DNA from: Candidatus Latescibacteria bacterium 4484_107
Lineage (GTDB): Bacteria > Latescibacterota > 4484-107
Direction of reading: 5' to 3'
Assembly: GCA_002059205.1 (NCBI GenBank)
Contig: MVCQ01000084.1
Coordinates: 1-7,568 of the forward strand
Length of the DNA stretch: 7,568 bases
The position numbers and the translations under genes were made by a program. Positions 1 through 5,651 of the stretch are shown here, piece after piece; position 1 is the stretch's first letter; each line of letters starts with the position of its first letter. Below the pieces are notes generated by a model. That model searched no databases, was not told the DNA's origin, and saw only the letters and a list, made by a program, of their open reading frames with translations.

Positions 1-37
1 CATCGATGGTTAATTTCTTTTGTTTAGGGTTGTCCTG

Positions 38-61
38 TCTTGACGAGGTGTTTACACATGT
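38..61 (+). repeat. left terminal inverted repeat
   Basis: This is the 24-nt left arm, starting TCTTGACGAGG and ending in ACATGT. It is identical to the reverse complement of 321-344. Its inner part contains the self-complementary ACACATGTGT (54-63), so a protein binding this end could bind as a dimer (inference). Confidence 0.85.
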
Positions 62-320
62 GTTGATTGCTCTTCTCTCAGGTATATGCCGTTGGATAGG
101 TCACGTTGCTTATGGAAGGGAAGCACCTCCGCTTTTGAGGGTGTAAACGGACTCTTTATGTTCCGAGTTACAGCGACGATAAAGTCGCTAACGTCACTGT
201 CCACAAAGCCTCCTTCTCTCTTATGCCGTTTTCTGTTCGATCAAAAAAGGCTGGGACGGAACCCCTTGTCAAGTCTACAAAAACCAACATCGCTGTATCC
301 TTCGAGTGGGTGCTAATATT

Positions 321-344
321 ACATGTGTAAACACCTCGTCAAGA
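321..344 (-). repeat. right terminal inverted repeat
   Basis: This is the 24-nt right arm, starting ACATGTGTAAAC and ending CGTCAAGA. It is a perfect inverted copy of 38-61. The outward extension to 351 matches the left side only partly. Confidence 0.85.
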
Positions 345-351
345 TAACACA

Positions 352-705
352 GTTTTAGTCATCTTTCTCCTATGCGGCAAACTGGTTGAGTGAAACGTAG
401 TCCTTGAAGTATTCGGGAATGAGAAAGCGGTAATTCTCTGGCACGGCGCGTGGGAAAACCATGAAACAACCCCAAAAAGTTCCCGAAAATCTGCCAGCAA
501 AATAACGGAGCAGACTCAGATTGTCAAGCGAAAAAACAGCGTTTTCGAAGAGTTCGGGGCAAAAAGGACTTGACAAAAGAGCTGTCTATGCGCATATTTC
601 ATCTCCGAAAAAAACAAGCAACCGCATAGCAAATCAGAAAAACCGTTTCACGTTTCACGCATCACGCTTCTCGTCTCCCATCCGCATATTCTGAAAGGAA
701 CCTCC
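352..705. other. non-coding, AT-rich stretch upstream of the amidohydrolase
   Basis: I see no convincing gene here. A minus-strand reading frame of 68 codons (370-576) opens only with TTG, lacks a clear ribosome binding site and matches no family I know. Its C-terminal part looks protein-like, so a decayed gene remnant is possible. The right half holds a good sigma70-type promoter (570-598). Near 645-669 there is a short degenerate repeat (TTTCACG twice, then ATCACGC), which resembles dispersed intergenic repeats. The gene's ribosome binding site follows at 693-699. Confidence 0.5.
570..598 (+). promoter_or_regulatory. candidate sigma70-type promoter for the amidohydrolase operon
   Basis: A perfect -35 box TTGACA lies at 570-575. 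It is followed after exactly 17 nt by CATATT at 593-598, which matches TATAAT at 4 of 6 positions. Transcription would start near 605, leaving a leader of about 100 nt before the ATG at 706. The perfect -35 box and ideal spacing in an AT-rich stretch just before the first + strand gene support the call. The organism's own promoter consensus is unknown. Confidence 0.5.
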
Positions 706-1533
706 ATGATTGACATCCACACCCACATTGGCAAAATCTGCTACGGAAAACCGTACCTGACCGCGGGCAAACTCGTCCGCTGGATGGATCGGAAGGGCAT
801 TGAGAAAGCGGTGGTGATGGCGATTGAAAATCCGGAGGAGCTGGATTACTACGTGCCCTCTCCGTATATCCTCAAATCTTGTCGTCGTTTCCCCGACCGA
901 TTGATCCCCTTCTGCAACGTGGATCCCCGCATCGGAACATCCGGCCCCGACACCGACTTCCGCTCGATCATCGGGGAATACGTGGATCAGGGCGCGAAAG
1001 GTTTTGGTGAATGCCTCGCGGGGCTTCCGGTGGACGATCCCCGACTGATGGCCATCCACCAGGCATGCGGGGCGTTAGGCCTCCCCATAGTGATCCACAT
1101 GGACCATCTGAGAAACACGGATAAGGTCGGACTGCCGGGCTTGGAGCGCGTGCTTCAGGCGGCTCCGGAGACCACGTTTATCCTTCACGCCACGCACTGG
1201 TGGTCCGAGATCAGCGGCGACATGCGCGACGAAGACCGCGGGGGATACCCCAAACGTCCGGTGACGCCCGGCGGGAAAGTGGACATTCTTTTCCAGACCT
1301 ATCCCAACATCTATGGCGATCTCTCCGCCGGCTCCGGGTACAATGCGCTTACCCGCGATCCCGAGTTCGGACGCCAATTTTTGGAGCGGAACAAAAACCG
1401 GCTCCTCTTTGGAACGGACTACCTTCGGCAAAGACAGAAAACACCCATCGTGGAGTATATCAAAACCGTGGAGATTTCCGACGAAGCCCGACAGCTTATC
1501 GTGCGCAAAAACGCCGAACGTATCCTGACGTAG
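706..1533 (+). CDS. amidohydrolase_2 family metal-dependent hydrolase
   Basis: The 275-residue protein is a TIM-barrel member of the amidohydrolase superfamily (amidohydrolase_2, PF04909 type; relatives include lactonases and decarboxylases). The N-terminal metal motif DIHTHIG supplies H5 and H7. Other likely metal or active-site residues are K98/E102 in GAKGFGE, H131 in IVIHMD, H161 and H164 in FILHATHW, and D238 in LLFGTDY near the C-terminus. This is the usual His-x-His...His...Asp order, and the length is normal for the family. No signal peptide is visible, so it is probably cytoplasmic. The ATG at 706 is preceded by GAAAGGAA at 693-700 with good spacing. The stop codon TAG is the first part of a palindromic intergenic repeat. 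The dehydrogenase gene follows after 43 nt and is probably co-transcribed. Family membership is firm. The substrate is not known; a sugar or acid lactone would suit the neighbours (inference). Confidence 0.9.
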   Translation: MIDIHTHIGKICYGKPYLTAGKLVRWMDRKGIEKAVVMAIENPEELDYYVPSPYILKSCRRFPDRLIPFCNVDPRIGTSGPDTDFRSIIGEYVDQGAKGFGECLAGLPVDDPRLMAIHQACGALGLPIVIHMDHLRNTDKVGLPGLERVLQAAPETTFILHATHWWSEISGDMRDEDRGGYPKRPVTPGGKVDILFQTYPNIYGDLSAGSGYNALTRDPEFGRQFLERNKNRLLFGTDYLRQRQKTPIVEYIKTVEISDEARQLIVRKNAERILT

Positions 1534-1555
1534 GGGCAGAGCTGTGTCTCTGCCC
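1534..1555 (+). repeat. palindromic intergenic repeat (GTAGGGGC family) between two operon genes
   Basis: GGGCAGAG (1534-1541), a 6-nt loop CTGTGT and CTCTGCCC (1548-1555) form a perfect 8-bp hairpin. No T-tract follows, so it is a poor terminator. The preceding TAG (1531-1533) is the amidohydrolase stop codon and at the same time belongs to the GTAGGGGC end that this repeat type shows elsewhere (compare GCCCCTACGCC at 5017-5027). It may tune mRNA stability or expression between the two genes (inference). Confidence 0.65.
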
Positions 1556-1564
1556 GCCAACGTG

Positions 1565-1571
1565 AAAGGAG
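1565..1571 (+). promoter_or_regulatory. ribosome binding site that sets the dehydrogenase start at 1577
   Basis: AAAGGAG sits 5 nt before the GTG at 1577. The upstream in-frame GTG at 1544 lies inside the palindromic repeat hairpin and has no such site, so 1577 is the better start. Confidence 0.75.
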
Positions 1572-1576
1572 ATTCA

Positions 1577-2611
1577 GTGAACGACCCTTCAAAAAAACAA
1601 ATAACGGCGGTTCTGATTCCCCCTTCCATCCGTTCCGTCTGTTTTACCTCCCAGGACTGGGAACGGTTAGAAGCCCGGTGCGCCGTCCGGTACCGTCAGC
1701 AAGAGGAATGGAATCTCGACGAGATCATCAAGGTCATGCGGGAGGCGGACATCCTGTTGAGCGGATGGGGAACGAAGGAACTCACGGAGGAGGTGCTGTC
1801 CCCGGCTCCGGATCTGAAGCTGTGGATACACGCCGCCGGAAGTATGGCGGGCATGGCCACGGAAGCCGTCTGGAAACGGGAGTTGATCCTCAGCACCGCC
1901 AACGATGTATTGGCCCGGGGCGTGGCCGAGTTTGCGCTGGCCATCACCATCATCGCCCTGAAACAGGTCATTCCGCTCCATCGTGCGCTTCGCGACGGCG
2001 AACTCTGGTGGGAGGCCCGAAACGTCCGTCCGGTCCGGGAACTCTGCTCGATGCGGGTGGGCATCGCGGGCTTCGGCAGAGTGGGGCGTCATCTGGCCCG
2101 GCTCCTCGGTGTCTTTCGGGATCTGGACATCGTGGTCAGCGATCCATTCGCGCCGGATGCGCTTTTCGAGGAGTACGGCGTGCGCCGGATGGATCTGACG
2201 GAATTGTGCGCCACGTCGGAGGTCATCCATAACTGTGTGCCGGCCACGACCAAAACGCGGGGACTGTTCAACGCAAGGTTGCTGCGCTCCATGAAGGATG
2301 ATGCACTCTTCATCAACACCGGGCGGGGAGCCACGGTGGACGAGGCCGCTCTGATCGGGGAACTGAAAACCGGCCGGATCCATGCCTGTCTCGACGTGAC
2401 CGACCCGGAACCGCCGGAGCCGGGGAGTCCCTTCTACACCCTGCCCAACTGCCTGCTGACGCCTCACATCGCGGGGGCCGTTGGCAATGGACGATTGTTG
2501 TTGGGCCGGTTCGCCGTGGACGAGATTCTGCGCTATATAGATGAACAGCCCCTGGAAGGACAGGTTTCAAGGCGGGAGGTGGAGGGGATGACCGGAGGAG
2601 TGGGAGTCTAA
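1577..2611 (+). CDS. D-isomer-specific 2-hydroxyacid dehydrogenase, NAD(P)-dependent
   Basis: With the GTG start at 1577 the protein has 344 residues, normal for this family (phosphoglycerate / glyoxylate / lactate dehydrogenase-like). It interconverts a D-2-hydroxyacid and a 2-oxoacid using NAD(H) or NADP(H) in the cytoplasm. The Rossmann motif GFGRVG is at residues 165-170, with an acidic residue D189 after the second strand (VVSDPF), which favours NAD over NADP. The catalytic set is complete: R250 in NTGRGATVDE, E278 in CLDVTDPEPP, and H297 in LLTPHIAG. The N-terminal catalytic-domain half is less conserved, as is usual. An in-frame GTG at 1544 would add 11 residues but overlaps a repeat hairpin and lacks a ribosome binding site. 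The gene follows the amidohydrolase closely. The specific hydroxyacid cannot be read from the sequence; it is not obviously SerA because there is no C-terminal ACT domain. Confidence 0.93.
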   Translation: MNDPSKKQITAVLIPPSIRSVCFTSQDWERLEARCAVRYRQQEEWNLDEIIKVMREADILLSGWGTKELTEEVLSPAPDLKLWIHAAGSMAGMATEAVWKRELILSTANDVLARGVAEFALAITIIALKQVIPLHRALRDGELWWEARNVRPVRELCSMRVGIAGFGRVGRHLARLLGVFRDLDIVVSDPFAPDALFEEYGVRRMDLTELCATSEVIHNCVPATTKTRGLFNARLLRSMKDDALFINTGRGATVDEAALIGELKTGRIHACLDVTDPEPPEPGSPFYTLPNCLLTPHIAGAVGNGRLLLGRFAVDEILRYIDEQPLEGQVSRREVEGMTGGVGV

Positions 2612-2634
2612 GGAAGGCCAGAGGCCAGCATTTC

Positions 2635-2663
2635 CATTATGCGCAGAGGGGACGCGCATAATG
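2635..2663 (+). repeat. 10-bp hairpin in the GH127 leader
   Basis: CATTATGCGC (2635-2644), a 9-nt loop, and GCGCATAATG (2654-2663) pair perfectly. It lies 23 nt after the dehydrogenase stop. No T-tract follows, so it is either a weak 3'-end structure or an operator-like inverted repeat for a dimeric regulator. The sequence does not decide between these. Confidence 0.55.
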
Positions 2664-2759
2664 CTTTCAGAAAGAAACATGAATGTGGTTCCTGGGAGTC
2701 AAAAACTCTCATTTTGGAACTCCTTCCGTTGCAGCGGATTACAAAAGTGTTTCTTGGTA

Positions 2760-2823
2760 GAGGTCGGAGGTCAGAAACCCAAAATCCGAAGGCGGAGGTC
2801 AGGAGGGAGAAGTCAGAAGAAGG
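2760..2823 (+). repeat. purine-rich degenerate tandem repeat
   Basis: The segment repeats a GAGGTCGGAGGTCAGAA-like unit: at 2760-2776, GGCGGAGGTCAGG at 2791-2803, and AGAAGTCAGAAGAAG at 2808-2822. The strand is almost free of pyrimidine runs. It looks like a decayed intergenic repeat and not like coding sequence. Confidence 0.5.
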
Positions 2824-2926
2824 GCGTCTTTTCCACATAATGCTAAGGAGAGCAGGAGCACCCTCGGGAAACCGGGCTGAAGCTGGCGCCGGGAACATCA
2901 CGACCTCCATGAAGGGACTGCCCCCC

Positions 2927-2953
2927 AGCCTCTTCAGAGGCTTCTTGTCTTTT
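2927..2953 (+). terminator. weak terminator- or attenuator-like hairpin before GH127
   Basis: AGCCTC (2927-2932), loop TTCA and GAGGCT (2937-2942) form a 6-bp stem, followed by TCTTGTCTTTT. The stem is short and the tail is interrupted. It could end readthrough from the upstream pair, or attenuate transcription into the glycosidase gene. Confidence 0.3.
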
Positions 2954-3005
2954 CCAGTGCCGAGTTTACTCCGGCTTTCCGGGCTTCGGAGAAAGGAGTG
3001 CGAAA

Positions 3006-4958
3006 ATGAAGGTGACCATAGTCAACAAACCCGGCACGGAGACGTCCAACGCGTTCTATGATACGAACCGGACGCCGCTATTGCCCAGTCTCTTCTCAAA
3101 ACTTCCGCTGGGAAGCGTTCGTCCCAAGGGCTGGCTGAAGCACGAGCTCGATCTGATGGTGAACGGGATGACCGGTCGGCTGACTGAATTGAGCAAATTT
3201 CTGGGGCCGGAGAACGGCTGGTTCGGAGGAAACAACGAGGGATGGGAAGAGCAGCCTTACTGGTTTCGCGGCTTCCACGATCTGGCCGTGCTGACCGGCG
3301 ACGAACGGTTGCTGGGGGAGGCGAATCGCTGGATCGAAGCGGTGATCACGCGTCAGGATGCAGACGGCTATTTCGGGGCCGTCTATCACAAATGCGTGGT
3401 CGGGAAGAACGGACAGAAGGTGTGCGATCTCTGGCCGCACATGGTGATGCTCGACGCGGTCATCAGCCATTACGAGCATACGAATGATCCCCGCGTCCTG
3501 CCGATGATGACGCGCTTTTTCAAATTTTGCCGCGATCTTCCTGAGGAGCAATTTATACCCGAAGGCTCCGACGATTTTGGCGACGGGAAACCCTTCATTC
3601 AGACCAGCCGCGCGGGCGATATGTTGCCGCACCTGTATTGGCTGTATAACCGCACCGAGGATGCATGGTTGCTCGATTTGGCCACCCGCTTTTACCAGCA
3701 CATTGCGCCTCCCGCGGACGAGTGGCTGGACCATCACGTTGTCCATTTCACGCAGCGATTCCGCTATCCGGGGAATTACTACGTCCAGTCGAAAGCCGCG
3801 TGGCACCTCGCCCAGACGGAATATTGGTACGCTCAGCATTTATCCACCTGGGGACAACAGCCGCGCGGTATCTTTGGAGCCGACGAGCGGATTCGCCCCG
3901 GGTGCACGGATCCGAGGCAGGGATTCGAGACCTGCGGAATGACGGAGTTTGCCAAGAGTTTCTATATCCTCGGGCGGATCACCGGGGATCCAAAATACGC
4001 CGACCAATGCGAAGACGTGATGCTGAACCACTTTCCCGCTTCGCAGCCGCCGGATCGGAAGGGATTGCACTACCTCACCGCCTCGAATCAGCCCCAGTTA
4101 GACGCCTCGGAGCAGCACGAATATTTCAATAAGGGCCGCCAGATCTGCTACTCTCCTCATCTTTACCGATGCTGTCAGCACAACGTGGCGATGGGTTGGC
4201 CGTGGTATGTGCAGAATCTCTGGCAGGCCACGTCCGACAATGGGTTGGCGGCCTGGCTGTATGGCGCGTGCGAAGTCACCGCTCAGGTCGGGGACGGAAC
4301 GGCCGTGACCGTACACGTGGACACGGATTATCCCTTCGAGGGTCGGGTCACGATGATCCTCGAGACGCCTGATCCGGTGGCGTTCCCGCTTTATCTTCGC
4401 GTGCCGCGCTGGTGCCGGGGGTTCAGCGTCTCCGTGAATGGTCAAACCATAGACGCCGCGCCCGATCCCGGAACCTATCTCTACATCGAGCGCACCTGGG
4501 CCGATGGAGACACGATCCGCATTGAGATGCCAATGGAAGTCGCTCTGACCCAATGGCCGCGTAACGGCAGCGTAACCGTGGATCGGGGGCCGTTGAGTTA
4601 CTCCGTGAAAATCGAAGAGGAGTGGAAGCGCTGCGGCGGCACGGACGAGTGGCCGGAATGGGAGGTGTTTCCCACGACGCCGTGGAACTACGGTTTGCTC
4701 ATAGACCGGGATAATCCGGGCGCCTCACTTGCGGTGGTGGAAAAGGGCTCGGTTGCGAAGCAGCCGTGGACCGTCGAAGCCGCGCCCATCGAGATCAAAG
4801 CGCGCGGGAAGCGGATTCCGAACTGGGGCCTCGAAAACGAGACGGTGGAGGAACTGAAGCCCAGTCCGGTGTCGTCCGATCAACCGGAGGAAGAGATCAC
4901 ACTCATTCCGCTGGGATGCGCCCGCTTACGGATGAGTTGTCTTCCCACGATAGACTGA
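3006..4958 (+). CDS. GH127-type glycosidase (DUF1680, beta-L-arabinofuranosidase-like)
   Basis: The 650-residue protein belongs to the GH127 / DUF1680 (PF07944) family, whose characterised member HypBA1 removes beta-L-arabinofuranose units using a zinc-bound cysteine nucleophile. An (alpha/alpha)-barrel spans roughly residues 20-410 and a beta-rich C-terminal part (about 415-640) follows. The diagnostic metal and catalytic residues are present: E308 and C310 in FETCGMTEF, and C389-C390 in YRCCQHN. The Glu-x-Cys and Cys-Cys arrangement and the roughly 80-residue gap match the family. E294 (GADER) is a candidate acid/base by position. No signal peptide is visible, so it probably acts on imported oligosaccharides in the cytoplasm. 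AAAGGAG at 2992-2998 supports the ATG at 3006. The 394-nt leader suggests separate control from the upstream pair. The related family GH146 shares the fold, so exact specificity is uncertain. Confidence 0.92.
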   Translation: MKVTIVNKPGTETSNAFYDTNRTPLLPSLFSKLPLGSVRPKGWLKHELDLMVNGMTGRLTELSKFLGPENGWFGGNNEGWEEQPYWFRGFHDLAVLTGDERLLGEANRWIEAVITRQDADGYFGAVYHKCVVGKNGQKVCDLWPHMVMLDAVISHYEHTNDPRVLPMMTRFFKFCRDLPEEQFIPEGSDDFGDGKPFIQTSRAGDMLPHLYWLYNRTEDAWLLDLATRFYQHIAPPADEWLDHHVVHFTQRFRYPGNYYVQSKAAWHLAQTEYWYAQHLSTWGQQPRGIFGADERIRPGCTDPRQGFETCGMTEFAKSFYILGRITGDPKYADQCEDVMLNHFPASQPPDRKGLHYLTASNQPQLDASEQHEYFNKGRQICYSPHLYRCCQHNVAMGWPWYVQNLWQATSDNGLAAWLYGACEVTAQVGDGTAVTVHVDTDYPFEGRVTMILETPDPVAFPLYLRVPRWCRGFSVSVNGQTIDAAPDPGTYLYIERTWADGDTIRIEMPMEVALTQWPRNGSVTVDRGPLSYSVKIEEEWKRCGGTDEWPEWEVFPTTPWNYGLLIDRDNPGASLAVVEKGSVAKQPWTVEAAPIEIKARGKRIPNWGLENETVEELKPSPVSSDQPEEEITLIPLGCARLRMSCLPTID

Positions 4959-4962
4959 ACGC

Positions 4963-5024
4963 AGGGGCGAATCTTGGTTTCGCCTTTTTCCCCCAAAAAG
5001 GGCGATCACAAGGATCGCCCCTAC
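4963..5024 (+). repeat. compound palindromic repeat (GGGGCGA..TCGCCCCTAC) between GH127 and smpB
   Basis: The outer ends, AGGGGCGAATCTTG (4963-4976) and CAAGGATCGCCCCT, are inverted copies with 12 of 14 positions matching. Inside are three nested stems: GGCGAA/TTCGCC (4966-4971 with 4979-4984), CCTTTTT/AAAAAGG (4983-4989 with 4995-5001), and the perfect 8-bp GGGCGATC/GATCGCCC (5000-5007 with 5013-5020). The right end GCCCCTAC is the same family as the repeat at 1531-1555. The stems are mutually exclusive in part, so the RNA can fold in more than one way. Confidence 0.7.
4966..4989 (+). terminator. probable rho-independent terminator of the GH127 gene
   Basis: GGCGAA (4966-4971), a 7-nt loop, TTCGCC (4979-4984) and then five T residues (4985-4989) form a classic short terminator, starting 7 nt after the glycosidase stop codon. 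It is built from one half of the palindromic repeat. Confidence 0.55.
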
Positions 5025-5062
5025 GCCAATCGCTGCTACATAAATCGCCCATACGAACCATC

Positions 5063-5069
5063 AGAGGAG
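5063..5069 (+). promoter_or_regulatory. ribosome binding site that sets the smpB start at 5076
   Basis: AGAGGAG lies 6 nt before the ATG at 5076. The open frame runs upstream to an ATG at 4974, but that stretch is repeat-derived and does not resemble SmpB, so 5076 is the start. Confidence 0.8.
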
Positions 5070-5075
5070 CACACG

Positions 5076-5537
5076 ATGGCGGAAACAGCATCCAAACTCA
5101 TCACGCAAAACAGAAAAGCGCGCCACGAGTACCACATCCTGAGCCGCGTGGAAGCGGGGCTTGTGCTGCAGGGCACGGAGGTTAAGTCCCTGCGTCGGGG
5201 ACAGGTCAATCTCAAGGACAGTTTCGCGCGCATCGAGAACGATGAGGCCTGGCTCCACAATATGCACATCAGTCCTTACGAGGAGGGGAACCGGTTCAAT
5301 CACGATCCCACGAGAAAACGCAAGCTGCTCCTCCACAGGATGGAGATCAAGCGGCTCTTGAGCAAAGTGAAGGAGAAGGGACTGACGCTGGTCCCCCTCA
5401 AAGTCTATTTTGTAAGAGGGCGGGCCAAAGTGGAATTGGGCCTGGCTCGCGGGAAACGCGAATATGACAAGCGGGAGGACATCGCCCGAAGGGATATGCA
5501 GCGGGACATCGCGCGACAGCTTCGGCGGGAGGGGTGA
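5076..5537 (+). CDS. smpB: SsrA-binding protein SmpB (trans-translation factor)
   Basis: The 153-residue protein has the usual length for SmpB, the small protein that carries tmRNA into stalled ribosomes. The OB-fold core starts with NRKARHEYHI and contains the family signature GLVLQGTEVKSLR (about residues 28-40) followed by GQVNLKDSFA. Basic residues in the middle (TRKRKLLLHR, 79-88) and the LARGKREYDKRE motif (123-134) are typical tmRNA and ribosome contacts. The basic C-terminal tail (134-153), which inserts into the mRNA channel and decoding centre, is complete. It acts in the cytoplasm. Its partner tmRNA is not in this window. The gene begins after a terminator-like repeat, so it probably has its own promoter, which I cannot pinpoint. 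The deaminase gene follows on the same strand after 114 nt. Confidence 0.97.
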   Translation: MAETASKLITQNRKARHEYHILSRVEAGLVLQGTEVKSLRRGQVNLKDSFARIENDEAWLHNMHISPYEEGNRFNHDPTRKRKLLLHRMEIKRLLSKVKEKGLTLVPLKVYFVRGRAKVELGLARGKREYDKREDIARRDMQRDIARQLRREG

Positions 5538-5560
5538 CGTCCGAATTTCAGAACTTTTTT

Positions 5561-5636
5561 ACCGCTGAGTGCGCGAAGCACGCAGAGAGGTTCCTGAGTT
5601 TTTGTTTTCTCAGCGGTCTCAGTGCTCTCCGCGGAA
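5561..5636 (+). repeat. dispersed intergenic repeat (ACCGC..GAG family), palindromic copy
   Basis: ACCGCTGAG (5561-5569) pairs with CTCAGCGGT (5609-5617). An ACGCAGAG segment follows the left arm, and the right side (TCAGTGCTCTCCGCGG, 5619-5634) reads in reverse as CCGCGGAGAGCACTGA. That is very close to the copy beyond the deaminase gene at 6218-6246. The repeat fills nearly the whole spacer between smpB and the deaminase gene. It may form a stem in RNA that protects or ends the smpB transcript (inference). Confidence 0.6.
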
Positions 5637-5640
5637 AAAC

Positions 5641-5644
5641 GGAG
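5641..5644 (+). promoter_or_regulatory. ribosome binding site that sets the deaminase start at 5652
   Basis: GGAG (in ACGGAG) lies 7 nt before the ATG at 5652. An in-frame ATG-less extension back to TTG 5622 falls inside the intergenic repeat and adds no family-like residues. Confidence 0.55.
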
Positions 5645-5651
5645 ATCCGAT

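Larger units (their letters stand above)
31..351. mobile_element. MITE-like miniature element with terminal inverted repeats
   Basis: Positions 38-61 (TCTTGACGAGG... ending ACACATGT) are repeated perfectly as the reverse complement at 321-344, giving 24-bp terminal inverted repeats around a 307-bp unit. Seven more outer bases on each side match partly (TGTCCTG against TGTGTTA), so the full ends may be 31 and 351, with 28 of 31 positions matching. The interior has no ORF that I recognise as a transposase. It contains a GTGTAAAC copy of part of the repeat at 141-148, and is AT-richer than the genes to the right. Size, ends and lack of a transposase fit a non-autonomous (MITE-type) element mobilised in trans. 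There is no clear target-site duplication; only an imperfectly placed TTTAG occurs on both sides (23-27 and 354-358). It could instead be a decayed insertion sequence that kept both ends. Confidence 0.6.
2612..3005. other. 394-nt non-coding leader before the GH127 gene
   Basis: There is no gene here. The one long + strand frame crosses the true GH127 start and has unnatural composition. From left to right I see a 10-bp hairpin (2635-2663); an AT-richer stretch; a purine-rich degenerate repeat of the GGAGGTCAG type (2760-2823); a second copy of CATAATGCT (2836-2844, first copy 2657-2665); a small hairpin with T-rich tail (2927-2953); and finally AAAGGAG (2992-2998), 7 nt before the ATG at 3006. 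I do not recognise a known riboswitch class. A promoter for the glycosidase gene is likely somewhere here, but no strong -35/-10 pair stands out. Confidence 0.5.

Noticed and set aside
86..316. 76-codon + strand frame inside the miniature element
   Set aside because: It has no ribosome binding site, no recognisable motif and irregular composition, and it lies wholly between the inverted repeats. It does not resemble a transposase.
370..576. 68-codon minus-strand frame
   Set aside because: It starts only with TTG, has no ribosome binding site and no family match. It is kept as a possible decayed remnant but not called as a gene.
1544..1576. upstream GTG start for the dehydrogenase
   Set aside because: It lies in the palindromic repeat hairpin and has no ribosome binding site. 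The GTG at 1577 has AAAGGAG at ideal spacing.
1075..2467. long minus-strand frames opposite the amidohydrolase and dehydrogenase
   Set aside because: They are mirror frames of confidently identified genes, without motifs or ribosome binding sites.
2714..2742. promoter TTGGAA with GATTAC at 17-nt spacing
   Set aside because: The -10 matches at only 3 of 6 positions and a competing CATAAT at 2836 lacks a -35. Neither is strong enough to call.
2639..3061. 140-codon + strand frame across the GH127 leader
   Set aside because: It overlaps the well-supported GH127 start, runs through hairpins and degenerate repeats, and is rich in Arg, Ser and Gly without any domain.
4974..5075. N-terminal extension of SmpB by 34 residues
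   Set aside because: The added residues are translated repeat sequence and do not match SmpB. ATG 5076 has AGAGGAG in front of it and gives the normal length.
5538..5651. tmRNA or another RNA gene next to smpB
   Set aside because: The spacer is only 114 nt and is filled by repeat sequence. There is no tRNA-like end or tag-coding stretch.
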